A DNA stretch of 64,000 bases from Warburgia ugandensis (lineage: Eukaryota; Streptophyta; Magnoliopsida; Canellales; Canellaceae), in the NCBI GenBank assembly GCA_035236585.1, contig CP141128.1, positions 31,230,684 to 31,294,683 of the forward strand. The letters are read 5' to 3'. The notes beneath the pieces are model-generated. The model did not search any database, had not been told where the DNA came from, and worked only from the letters and a program-made list of their open reading frames with translations. The translations under genes were made by a program, and so were the position numbers. Shown in pieces: positions 33,329-45,311 of this stretch. Every line of letters begins with the position of its first letter. Position 1 is the first letter of the stretch.

Positions 33329-35615
33329 TACGGGCACCCCTCTTCTTCCCAAACCTCTTAGAGGGTTCTAGAACGGCAGTGTGTAGGGGAGAAACCATTG
33401 CCATTCTGGAGGTTTCTCCACCGCCCTTCCATGGCGGTAAGAACCCCCTCTAGAACCCTCTTCAAGCTCTATAAATAGAGCTCTTGGGTGCCTCCAATGG
33501 CAGCCCAAACGCCTGGGAAAAACCTATTGTGGAGAAGCAGACAAGAGGAGAAAATGTGGAAAAAACCTGGTCACGAACCAGGTATGCCCAAAACCCATCT
33601 CCCCCTTAGTCTTGGGATGAGTTTTCCTAAGTTTTTGCATGAAAAACCATGCCAAACGGGGCTCTAGGGAACCACAAAGGACCCAGGGATGGTGCCTGGG
33701 GCGTACTAGTTCGACAGGGTCGAACCAGGGCGTCCCTAAGATGCCCAAGTCCCCGTCAAACCGAAACGCACTCTGTGCATTAAAGAAAGGACGACGGGTG
33801 CATCCACGGACGCGCCCACAAACGAAAAGGACGGGTGGAAGCACGGTGCATCTGCAGACACGCCCGCAAACAAAAAGGATGGGTGGAAGCATGGTGCGTC
33901 TGTAGATGCGCCCACTGGGGCGTGCGCCACTGACACGGGATGCGTTAGCATCCCGGGCTTCCACCTCGTAAGGGCCTTCTATGTACACTTGATATTAAAT
34001 TGCCCATAACTTGAGTTCTAGGGCTCCGATTGAGGCGCCGCAAAAGGTGTTGTGTCTGTATCGATGATGCAGACACACCTAAACTATAAAATACTTGATC
34101 AAGGCCCTATCTAAGGTAGACATGACCCTTAAACTATGATAGCGGTGCGGGGCCACTAAACCTTTGTAAACCTGACGATACCAAGGCCCAGTTAGGACTT
34201 TAGGAGACCCATAGGCATGGGAATGAACCCTTAATGCCTAAGTAGTGAGATAAACCATTCTAAAACCTATAGAAATAGGCCAAGCTAACCTTTTTCTCCT
34301 AAACCATGTTTAGGAGTGTACGAGGACAAGGGGGCTAGTGTGACCAAACTAGGTAGGTGCTCTATCACTACTAAACTTTTAAAAAGAGCCCATGATTGTT
34401 TTGAGAATGCATGTTTTAAGTATAAGTTATATGACTTGTTTAGCATGACTTAATTTTATAAATGAATTCAGCATGCATATGACAAATACATTATGTATAG
34501 ATATGTTTTGCAAATGATTGCATATATTGCATGATTTTTTATTATTGAGTCTTGAAAAATTGCATGTCCTTGAGGGTTACCAAAAGATGCTGGAGTGCCC
34601 AAAAAGGCAGTTGTGAGGGTCAGGCAGTTGTGAGGGAGCCAAAGAGGATAGCTTTTGAAAAAGAGGTTTTTGCTTGTTTGATTGGATATGATTTGGGCTA
34701 GTAAGCCCATGGGCGCTATGCCGAGAGGTCTGGGGTGGCCTCCCAGCCTCTACCACTATTAGGTGGAAAGGGTACCACGCCAAAAAGGCATGTCCTTACT
34801 TCGACTGCATGTGGTACAGGGGGCTACCATTGGTGTCACGGCACTGGGTCGAAGTGTCATATGCCCCATGGAGGCTATGACCGCGTGTCCCCAAGTACCC
34901 GGGAACCACACGGCAAGGAGGTCGTGGGCATAGTGTTCCCTATGTTTTTGAGGATTTACTTGCATTGCATATGACATGACATGAGGATGGTCGACCATAC
35001 CATATATCCATGAGTTGGATTCAGTTGAGCATCTTATGCATATCATTATGTTTATGATATATATGATACTTTCGACTTGGATTATGCGATTCTTTAAGTC
35101 ATCAGTATTCCAATTCGACAATGATTTTTAATATCGATATTGAACATGAGTGTTCAACCATGCACATGTTTTAAAGAGCCTATGATTTTAAACATAGCAT
35201 GCATTGTAAAACTAGTAGTGATAGACTCCTACTGAGTATAGTATATACTCACCCAATCCTCAACATTTTTTAGACACAAAGTAAACACTTAAGGACAGGA
35301 TATACGGCTACAGACCCATGATAGAGAACGTCCAAACTAAGTGCTAGTAAGTAAACCCCTACCTTATCTTTCAGTGAATGATACTTGATTGTAGTTACTC
35401 TCTGTAGCTGAGGCTGTGACTAACACTTTCTTGGGAATAGAGTCAATTTAAAACTATGCAATGGGTATATAATTTGAAAATGTGTTTTGACACTCGGGGT
35501 TTTATACGAAAGATTGCTTTCCAAAACAAAAAGATTTTCATGCATTTCATATTTCTAAAACAAGAGATCTCGCCTTTTTATCAAACTTGCATCATCAAAA
35601 ACCCGGGTCGTAACA
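33329..35615 (+). repeat. Solo LTR E, right segment
   Basis: It resumes at TACGGGCACCCC, the continuation expected from the C-family LTR. Features are a GGCGGT inverted repeat (33420-33438), the TATA box TATAAATAG (33470-33478), a donor-like CCAGGTATGCC near 33575, a CpG-rich leader to about 33960, the shared 3' half from about 34348, and the end GGGTCGTAACA at 35615. Open frames at 33524-33988 are leader by-products. Confidence 0.85.
33420..33478 (+). promoter_or_regulatory. LTR E promoter: ACCGCC/GGCGGT inverted repeat and TATA
   Basis: ACCGCC (33420-33425), a 7-base spacer and GGCGGT (33433-33438) lie about 32 bases before TATAAATAG. The layout parallels that of A, B, C and D. Confidence 0.6.
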
Positions 35616-35620
35616 ATTAA
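35616..35620. repeat. Target-site duplication ATTAA, right copy (solo LTR E)
   Basis: Identical to 5031-5035 and directly after the LTR's CA. It shows that E is a single insertion with no internal region of its own. Confidence 0.85.
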
Positions 35621-37113
35621 GTAGGTGTAAACTAATCTTTCAATGGGTTCACTTCTATAACTTCGTCCAGCATTTCTATGCAAGGATGTCTTGATCTTCT
35701 GGGGTTCATTGAGCTTGCCTAATAGTTCATTTGATCTCTAAATCTAAAGGCACTAGATCAGTATTAGGTGATTGGAGATCATGCATACACCAATAGATGT
35801 TGTAATGGACTTAAGTTTATATACAATGAAAGAGACTTTTTTCTTTTCTTTTTTCTACTTAGTTTACGAAGACCTAAACAACATATTGCAACATAAATGA
35901 TGAACAACAAACAAATAAAGACATGATTTAATTTATTCCCTAAGGCAAACAAGTTGAAAGGCTGGTTACATTGAATTTCTTTAAAAGAGAGACTTTTCGA
36001 TTATTGCTAATCCTAGTTAGCTCCTCCTCCCTTTTATATTTCTCCTACTACTTATTAGTTAGATCTTGATGTTAATCAACCACTTCACACCCTCCCTAGT
36101 CAGTTGTAGGTGATTTGGGTCATAGAATGTGCTGGCAGCCATAATCATTTAAATATCAGTGCAATCGATTAGATAGAGGCCACTAGAGTGGAAATAGGTT
36201 GCCTCCTTTCAAGAGACCCCTATGAGATCAAAAGCTATTGAGGTATCTTCTAAATTGATTTAAGTTATAACAAAAGGTTGGGGTGCATTAGGTGATGTTA
36301 AATCTAGGTGGGCCAAGCTGTGGTGAATAAATCCACCCTTAATCTTGTAAGGGTGAGTGCCCTTTCTACATTTAATATAATCCCACAGTTCAATCAACAT
36401 ATATGCATCTTCAAGTGATAAATGTGTCCTCTTTATGCAAGCAAAGTGGTAAATCTAATGCACCTACTTATATACTACCTAAAAGGGTTCAAGGCCTCAA
36501 CTAATGAGGCACTATAACTCGACACCCTATGTACTTCAGTTATAACTAAGCTTAGGCTATCTTTGTTAAGTAGTTGTTTTCTAGTGCAAAGTCCTAATTA
36601 GTATGCAACAATTAATAATGGAATGGAATTATATACTATTAAACTACCTTCCACAATGCAACAAATTAAAGTACTATGCAAACACTAATCTAGGAACTAG
36701 AAAGAAGCTAGGAAAGCTCACAGCGGTGGTCCTAGAATAAGTCTTCTCATACAAGGGTTGGTCCATGTACATGCCACCTAAACTTCAAGGTTAGGATGCC
36801 CCATCCTTCATCTGTATTATTACAAACCTTAATTTTTAAATGAATGAATGGCATATAAAAAATACAACTTTGATCTTACTACAATCCACTTAAATAAAAA
36901 TAATGGAAACTATCCTAAGATGTTCCTCCAAAGCTTTATTCTCACCCAAATTCCTACATAAAAGAAAATGAAAGTATTAAATTCATAAGAATAGGAAAAA
37001 TATGCAAATGAAACTACTTGCAACACTAAAACTATGATTAGTGGTAAAGAAATAGAACTTAGATCTTCACTAAACTCTATTGTGAGTCCCTAACAAAGGT
37101 GCTAAGAACTTAA
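35621..37113. other. Unassigned AT-rich DNA; left part continues the gag relic
   Basis: About the first 180 bases, read on the minus strand, look like the region just before or at the start of the Athila/Tat gag whose remainder lies at 4180-5035. Beyond about 35800 I recognise nothing: there is no long frame, no repeat partner in this window and no clear LTR end. It may be a diverged LTR or leader of the same old element. No host gene signal is visible. Confidence 0.4.
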
Positions 37114-38910
37114 TGTTCTTTGAAAATAATTGTAAGTACACAAGTCCATTATGACATACAATACAGGTTTAATTTCATGAGGACCCTTTTAGAATTAGAG
37201 TTAATTAAAACTTAGATTATTTCACTTTAAACTAGACAAACCAAGGAATTTCTAAGGAATCTAAACATTGACAAAAGTGAAGAACTAGTTAAGGAAGGAA
37301 GTTAAGGCATAAAGCAAAGAAAATGTAAATAAAGGATAGGAATTAACCTAGAAATTAAAGCTATAACTAAGTAACTAAGAAAGCAAGGAAATAAGCACAT
37401 AAAGAAACTATGGAAAGAAAGTAAAGAAAGAAACTTCTCATTAATTGATTAATTACATGTGTTTCTTACATAAGCACATAAAGAAAGCAAGTAGGTAAAA
37501 GTCCTTCAAATTCAGGCTTGCATTTCATTGTAGGGCCCCTAGTTGTTCCATTAAATAGGAGCTTGTAGGCTTCTCTTCAATCAATAAATACACTATTTTA
37601 CCACCATGCTGCTCTCATCTCCATAACCCAACAAGTCACAACCCTTTAATTCCAATCTTTTCCAAGGGTCCATAGGAATGAAGTGCTAAGCTAGCTAAGA
37701 GAAGAGGTGCGTAATACCTTTCCTAAAATATCACCACCAAAGCAAGAAGTAAAAGAAGAACATAGAATGGAAGTATAAAACATGTTTTTACATATCCTTG
37801 TGAGATACTCTTAGAAAAGAACATAACTCTTAAAAAGAGAGACAAGAGAGGATAAGAGGTCCTTCATCTTTAAGTTAGTGATAGACATAGAGAAGGCTTA
37901 CTACCTGAAGAATGAATTAGAAGAAAAAGAAAATAAAGGAGGAGATAGTGCTCTTGGTTTAGAACTAGCCTATTCTAGCCTTAGTAGAAAATGAAGGAGG
38001 TAGGAACTTTATCATGGAAGTGATCCTACTCTTTCGATAAGAATTGGATTGGCTTTGTGGAAAGATTTATCTCAACCATTAATCTAGAATGGGAAAGACT
38101 CCTTGCTTCCATAAAACGCTACAGGCTTCTTGCCTTCTCCTTTAATTCCAAATCCCAAAAGAAATACGAAAGATGAAAAGAAAAGAATGAAGCATGGAAG
38201 AGTGAAACATGAAGCATGTGTGTGACTTAAGGGAGTGTTGTTGTGTTCAATGGAAAGGAGTGAAATTAGAGTGTGAGGCTTCTATGGAAGGGTTGTGTTG
38301 GTGCATGAACTTAAAGTGGTGGGGAGTGGAAGATAGGGATGCGCAAGGTAAGGTGCAAAGAAGGTGGTTGGATGGTATTCATGCAAGGTAGGATAGTATG
38401 CGTGTAATGGCTAGTAAGAAGATGTGGGTGCGTGTAATTCTTATGAAGTGGAAGAAACGCTAGAACATGGGTGGTTGGAACAGTGAGACATGAGAGATGC
38501 ATTCAATTTCTTAGGAGTTGATGCATGGAAAGAGGGGGGAAAAAGACAAAAAGAGAAAAATATAATGAGCATAATGCAAAGATGAGGAGAGACATGGAGA
38601 AGGGAGCTAAGAAATAGAGTTAAGAAAAGGTTAATGCATGCAGATCTAAAAGGAAAATAAAGCACTATAAGAATATGTTACATGCGTGAACTAAAGCTGG
38701 AAAGATGTATGCAAGATTCAAGCATAAAGGTAAAGATGTGTGCTATGAAGGATGGATGTAAGATGATATGCTTAGCACACAAAAACAAAAGTAATTAAAG
38801 AAAAGGAAAACAATTGCTTTTAACTAAGATGATGTGTGCAAAATAAATGGAATGAAAGAGATCGATATGGACCTCCAAAGTTAAGGAAACAAGGAGGTGG
38901 AGCAAAAGAG
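37114..38910 (+). repeat. LTR X, left segment (Athila/Tat-like)
   Basis: Near 37130-37190 the order AATTGTAAGTACACAAG...CATGAGGACCC parallels the start of the 59991-62743 LTR (AAATTACTCACAAGTGCACAAATC...GAAGGATTCTCATGG). The segment is then strongly purine-rich on the plus strand. It is interrupted by F at 38911 and resumes near 50186. The segment 37740-38900 matches 51240-52300 (LTR Y). Segments together are about 2.85 kb, close to the 2.75 kb of the related LTR at 59991. Confidence 0.55.
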
Positions 38911-39460
38911 TGTAACAACCTTTACTTTTGAGTTACTTTATGTGTATATTTTAATTGAAATAAAATTAAAAATTCAATTCCTTGGAAATTGAATTCTAAG
39001 GAAGTGACCCTTGTGAAAACTCAAAATTTAAATTTCAAACCACAATATTTGGAATGTACGTGTTGAGATGATTCCAACTGCACTAATTTTGCACAAAATG
39101 GAGATCTGGATGGAAAATCTCTAAATTTTTACTAATTTAGTGGGGTCCAAATTGACAATAGTGCCCCCATCTTGTTTGGTTTCTAACACTGTAGATGACC
39201 CATGATGCATGGAGCTAGGCTTGACATGTAGTGAACCAATCTACCACGTGTCTCTCTCTCCCCTGCATTGAACAACAACCCTAAATACAACAAAATGAAG
39301 AGACTCCAGAAAGAAGGGAACAAATTGGTGTCTAGGCCCCCATCTATTCAATTTTCCACTACCACTAGCAACCCAAAACACTTCTTCAAAGCCCCTTGCC
39401 CCTTCCATGTGGACAATCTAACAAGACCATCTACTCTCGTTGGCAGTAGGACATGCAGAA

Positions 39461-39472
<12 letters not shown>

Positions 39473-39496
<24 letters not shown>
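39473..39496. repeat. (CT)n microsatellite
   Basis: About 11 CT units inside F's 5' LTR. The 3' LTR has no such run at the matching place near 45860. Confidence 0.9.
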
Positions 39497-39501
<5 letters not shown>

Positions 39502-40069
39502 CCTCCTCCAATGATTGATGTAAGGTGGAACAATAGCTAGCCACCACCATCTCCCCCTCTGTTTTCTCTTTGGATCAGCTCAAGATGGTGATCGAGTCAA
39601 GGGCCATTGACCACTCCCAAAAACCCCTCCTCCCTTTTCTTATCTCTTACTCTCTCTCATTCTCTCCTTTCTAACCAACGTAGTTTGGCTGACAGGCCAC
39701 GCTAGTCCCATGCCCAACTTTGCCCTACTCTAGTTGGTGTTGCTTGACCAGCATGCTAGCCCCACCTCTCCCTCTCTGTCTAGCTCCCTTTCGGCCTACT
39801 TAGCCCAACAAGTATGCCAACTACGCACCTCCTCCTCCCCCTATTTACCTTGTCCTCCTCCAGCAAGTTTGCATAGGGCTACTCACCTGTGTCACTCCCT
39901 CCCAACTCACCTTGGTAAGCTGAGTTGATACGGTGGGCTCCATTATCCCCTTAAACTTTGACCCCTTCTATTGCCCTATCTAGGATGAATTTCATAGATC
40001 TAAGACAATGATCAAGATCCTTGTAAATCGAGGAACATACCTATCTGTCCTTTTGTTGATTAGAAAAGA

Positions 40070-40420
40070 TTCAACAATTGATCATGTCCAGACCCTCAAT
40101 GGGACCAAATTGGCAGACCTGTGACCTATCTGATCATCCATCATGGCTAGTTATTAAACAATATCTTAATGATAGATTAGTGACTGATTTCCATATCCTA
40201 CCATGATCCAACCATTGATCTGACTCCAAATGGCAGATCTGAACCTATCCCAACCATTCATCCTGATTTGATCATTGATTTGTCTAAAAATGTAAGATTT
40301 ATGATCGATTCATTAACCCTCACATGATCCAACCATTGCCCAGTCACCAGTCACCAGCTCCTTGATCTATGATTGATTTGATCCATTCACCATGATTCAA
40401 TGGTTGTCATTATAGATTAA
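40070..40420. repeat. Degenerate ATCCAACCATTGAT-type repeats, F 5' LTR
   Basis: The phrase 'GATCCAACCATTGATC' recurs several times at spacings of roughly 55-65 bases, alternating with 'TGGCAGATCTGAACC' and 'GATCGATTCATTAACCC'. The 3' LTR has a longer version at 46430-46830, so unit number differs between the LTRs. Confidence 0.6.
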
Positions 40421-41853
40421 CATATCTTTGCGTACCCTATACAATAATCAACAACAAAGATACGATTAGAGCCATCCATCTATGGATCAAGGATGAAACC
40501 TATGAATTAGTCAATCAATAGATTGTGTTAAAGGAGGCACATATTAGAACTAAGGATAATTCAATACGAGGTAGGTGGATTAAGATTTGCTATTTTGAAA
40601 AGTTCAATAATTGCCACGTGTTTACTAAGAATGATTTAATGCAAATGATGATTTATAAAGTATAGTCTTTAATTATAAAAATATTATAGAAGCATGTGAT
40701 ATATATAATGGTTATCTTGTGGCACATTTCACTTTATCAAATTGGAAATCATTGACTGAATTTATATAGAAAATGTTAATGTTACCCTAGTTGTATCATC
40801 CAAACAAAAGAATAGATGTTATGCTCTTTGACTTGAACTTATTACATATACATTTAGTTGATGGTGGAAATGCTTAGAAACATGATTTACATTGGACTAC
40901 CTCCAAACAAAAATTGACACTAAAATACTTGGTTTATTGAAGTTATAACATTAGGACAAAAGAGTAATCAGACTGATCACTGAGGTTGAAATCTACACTT
41001 ATGTGGACATTGCAATACCTTGAACATAGTTGGAATTTACCCATGCTACTAACAAAAAAAGTTTAATAATTTGATACTACAACATGTGGAATGCTCAAAT
41101 AGTATGTAATGCTAATAAGTACTTCAGTAACAAAGCAAATATTTCAAAGTAGCTCATAAGGTTGAACTATAAGAAGACTTAAGCAAATTTGCTAGAAGAT
41201 GTCATACTTGTAGCTTAAAAACCTATGATTGATGTAATGATTGGTTCCAAGATTGAAGAAAATTTAATATGTTAAACTCACAGTTTGTACTCAAGACTAG
41301 AAGCTAAAGGAAATAATCCTAAGGTCTTCACAATTAAGAGATAGAATAATAATTGTGTAATTAGTAGCCCTTAGGTTTATTTTAACCCAATGTTTTTTAC
41401 TACTATATGTAGGAAATCAAATGATTGTATTCCCATGACACGACTCACATTTAACGTAGAAAGGATCATTAATTGCAATGGGCAAGTGCAATAGATACTT
41501 ACAAGCCATGATAGTGACTTGTAACATGTTTATCTTTACTGATAAAGGCTTTATCACCAATTTAACTATGGTTCACTTAGCAACATGCTTTTTTATGATA
41601 TTTTTTAATGATTTATGTTTTATACTCATTGCACTATAAGCATCCTTTTGGGAACTGAAAAAGAATTATCTAATATATGAATAAAGATTGAATGTTTGAG
41701 TGCTCACGAAGATATGTTTTTTATTTATGGCTTGTCTAGAATATGAGTTGAAAATGAATAGATTTGAATGGTTTCTCATAAAACTTTGAAACATCAATTT
41801 CATTTTCATGAACTAGTTTTGGAGATGTATATGATTTATGATTTGGAAGAGAA

Positions 41854-41873
41854 GGGGGGGGGGGGGGGGGGGG
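41854..41873. repeat. 20-base poly-G run
   Basis: Twenty consecutive G in AT-rich DNA inside F's 5' LTR. The matching place in the 3' LTR (near 48480) lacks it. It may be a slippage product or an assembly or sequencing artefact. Confidence 0.9.
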
Positions 41874-42100
41874 CACTCAACAAGTAGTTGTAAGTCTTGA
41901 TGGACGCAGATTTGTTGATGTTTAGGAAAGTGCTCCATGAGTAGTTGTAAGCCCTATGGATTATGGTTTCATTGATGCTTTAGGTAGGCAATCTACAAAT
42001 AGCTTTAAGTCTTTGTGGTATGTATTTCATTGATGTTTTGGGTAGTCACTCTAAGAGTTTCATAAGTCCTAGATCTCTATTTGTTAGGTGCTCTACGAGT
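41874..42100. repeat. 58-base tandem repeat, about 3-4 degenerate units (F 5' LTR)
   Basis: Units start near 41874, 41932, 41990 and 42048, each with a form of CTCCATGAGTAGTTGTAAG, then TTTCATTGATG, then TTTAGGTAGGCA. The spacing is regular at 58 bases. A related, less regular block lies at 48480-48700 in the 3' LTR. Confidence 0.75.
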
Positions 42101-44124
42101 GTTGTAGGAGCTGGAGGCATGCACACCTAGGGTGGCAATAAGACCTAGAGGTAAGTGTGCTACATGCCATTGTTAGTCTTGGAGATCATATGCTAGGAGG
42201 TGCAGTGGACCACTAACCTCTAAGATGATATTGATATCAACCTTGCATTGGAGATTGTGGACAATAGGAATACTTCTCATGGGGATGTGTTTTGAGTTGT
42301 AGCCAAGTAGGCCCCGTGAGGTCCAATGAGTTTTTGGTTGTTAGGGTATCCACATGCTGACATAGAGGTAGCAGTAGTTGTCAGTGGATGATAGAATTTC
42401 TCTAGAGTCTCGACTAGTCCTTAATGGTAGGATAGTATGCCATTGTGATATGGAGTGATCAGTTTTCTATGATGATGTGGGTTCAAATTTTGTGTTATGG
42501 AATGAGGCTACAAGCCCCATACTTTTGCTATTTATGTATTTGAGCTTATTGAATCAATTGGCTTTCCATTTCTTTTGGATATTGCACATGGCTTACATTG
42601 CTAGATTTTCCTCATGGATTTTCACCTCACAAGTATGAGACCAATTTTCACGTCTATGGTTTCTAGTTTTATTTGATGTAGAAAGAACTATTTTGCATAC
42701 AAATTGATGATCATACTTTTGAAAACTAGGAACTGCTTTTGGTTTTGCCAGAATTAAGATTTGTCAGACGTTGGTTTACGAACCATCAGACTATGAGCAT
42801 ATAGTATACTATTTTACCTTATTAACTAACTTTATTTTTATCAATATCATGCTTTGATGCTTACACCTACCTAGTGGCTTTGCCAATAGTATCATAATAT
42901 GTGTTGATTTTCCTAAATTGCTGGTTTTTCCATGGCTAGCTTACTTAGGTGTTGGATTGCTTGAGCATTATGAATGATTCTACATGTTCATGTACTGATT
43001 TATTCTTGTATATGAAAATGATTTGTGTTTGTGAAGACTAAGATGTTAGATAACTACATTTACACATTATAATGAGAATGTTAGATACCTTACTTTTCAT
43101 AAGTTAATTTTACCATTGAATGACAAACTACTTAAACATTTATAGGGATAACTTGAATGATCTGGTATGGCAAACGATCTTGAAGAACTATTACATTGTG
43201 AATGAATTTGGAATACTTGTTTCTAATCATGAAAATTGGTCATAGTACATTTAAATGTTCTTGATGCCATAAAAGCTTAAAATGCTTTAATCCTCAAGAA
43301 AAAGAAAGGCACTAACATTTCTAGAAATCATGATAAACTTACAATTCATCAACTCTATTGAATTGCACTTGTAAACTAATTTCATAAATATATGATTTGA
43401 GAAGTTGTAATTTTGCCATCAGTACTTACTTGGAAGCATCATGGGTTTAGTTTAAGTATGATAAAATTCTCAAAATGTGTTTATTATGTAAATCATGTAC
43501 TGCATGACAAAATAGTATCATATTCTACCTACACAAGCACAAGCTTGCTGAGACATTGAAATTATTAACAATGTCTCAGATTTGAAGAATTAGATTAGAA
43601 GGATGAACAGGTCACATGTGATAGTAGTTGTGGACTTTGAAATTTCAATGATTTTGATGTTTAGCATTTGAACGATGAGCATTACAACTTTAGGTTAGCT
43701 TTATAATCTATTGAAAAATGCAAATGTTTACTTAATTTCATGATTGTGGACTCATTTGTATTTAGTGGAATATCTTGTGATTCAATTGTGACTAGAGGTT
43801 TCGGGATGTGATATGTTTTTGAGTATTTGTGTTCAAAATGATGAATATTATTTATATTGTCTATCAAGTGTTACACACACTTGCATCAAATGTGTATATG
43901 TCCAAAAAATAGAGGAAACTACTGAATTTTTAGTAGAAATGAAATATTCATTTGACCATAAAATCCTTGTGTTTGTGTAAGAAATAACACTTAGGATCTT
44001 AGAATTCACTTTTAAAAGAACAAAAATTTCTACTGTTTTCTTTTTCAAAAATGATTTCAAGCAAGTGGTATCCGAAATTTTAAAATAGTTTACAAAAAGC
44101 ATTTTGAAAACTCAGGGTGTCATA

Positions 44125-45311
44125 GTTTTGGTACCAGAGCTCATATCCAATCCCCTCACAACCAATCACAATGAAGAAAGTTATTGAGTGTCCACAAAAC
44201 AAGGAGAGTAGTCCTTGTGAAGGTAAGAAGAAGGGAGTATATTTTATGGAGTAGTATGATTTTTGGAAGACATGATCAAAATACGAAAATGTAGGAGTTA
44301 ATATCGTTAAGTGAAAGCATTGGTATGTGATGGAAGATCAATTTTCATGGACAACCTTTTGATAGTTCAAGTTCTAAATTGGATGGTGAGTATAGATCTT
44401 TGGAGAGTACGAAGACTATAGTATAATACTAAGTTAAGAATCATTATATAAAGGATTAAGAGATGGTTATAATAGCAAAAGTCCATTAGGAATTTAGAGT
44501 CATAAGACTAGTCTGACTATGTAGTTGACTTTTACCACTAATAATTGAGGTGTTATGGAAGATCAATAGTAAAAAATTAGCCATGAGATACAGTAAGGTC
44601 GATGTAGATGAGATAAGTGATTTAGAACTATAATCTAAGTCTAAATAATGAATTTAGCCCAACTTAAAAAAATATGCATAACTTCATTAGGTGAAATATA
44701 GTTAGAGAAGAATTATATTGGGACAAAGAATAATCATTGTGAAGAGGTAGTGGAAATAATAATAATAAAGTAAGATAGGGTGACTATCCACATATAAATC
44801 TTAGAAATGATTGAAGTTAGGATTCATAATGACATTGGATCAAGTTCTTTCTAAGAGGATAAACTTTAAAATTACCAACTCTCTACAAAGAACTTGGTTA
44901 AACTAGAAAATTTGACAATTCATTAGAATTTTGATAAGAAACTAAGATAGAGAGAAACATATAAGAAAAAGGAGAGGATGTAAAGTAAGAAATTATGATT
45001 CTAAAATGTAGGTGAGAAATCATTACAGTTAAAAATTTTGAAGATCAGTAACCTAATATATAGGTATGTGTGTCTGCGTTTATATATATATATATATATA
45101 TATAAGGGAGATAAAGTAAGAAATAAGAAAGGAAATCCTTGATTAAACTAAATCCTGAAATCATTTTAGCCTAAATCATAACTTGAAACTATGATCAATA
45201 AATAGATGAGAAGAATATTTGATCTAGACATGTTTGGTGAATGTTATAAAGAAACCTAGGGAATGTTGTTGAACAAATTTTGGGGATAAAATTCCCAAAA
45301 GGAGGGAAGAA
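44125..45311 (+). other. Element F internal region, no coding capacity
   Basis: 1.19 kb with a primer-site-like TGGTACCAGAGC at 44129-44140 (one base off TGGTATCAGAGC), then AT-rich DNA, a (TA)n run at 45080-45104, and a polypurine block at about 45272-45311 (TTTTGGGGATAAAATTCCCA, then AAGGAGGGAAG). The block is recognisably the same as in A-D, which places F in the chromovirus lineage. No frame of 60 codons or more is present. Confidence 0.75.
45080..45104. repeat. (TA)n microsatellite
   Basis: About 12 TA units in the F internal region. Confidence 0.9.

Larger units (their letters stand above)
38911..44124 (+). repeat. Element F 5' LTR
   Basis: It starts TGTAACAACC and ends GGGTGTCATA, four bases before the primer site. 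It matches 45312-50185 throughout, e.g. 38950-39230 against 45340-45630 and 43830-44040 against 49960-50180. It contains a (CT)n run, degenerate ATCCAACCATTGAT-type repeats (40070-40420), a 20-base G run and 58-base tandem repeats. No gene is supported in it. Confidence 0.8.

Noticed and set aside
33524-33988. 154-codon minus-strand frame
   Set aside because: It is antisense to the leader of solo LTR E, in CpG-rich DNA, with low-complexity repeats such as RVRGCT and RVCRCT. No family match.
36000-38900. Possible host gene or intron between 36 and 38.9 kb
   Set aside because: No frame above 90 codons, no codon bias, no splice-linked exons. From 37114 it aligns with LTR-like DNA.
41874-42100. 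Regularly spaced repeats as a CRISPR-like array
   Set aside because: The 58-base units are contiguous and degenerate with no unique spacers, and the DNA is plant nuclear.
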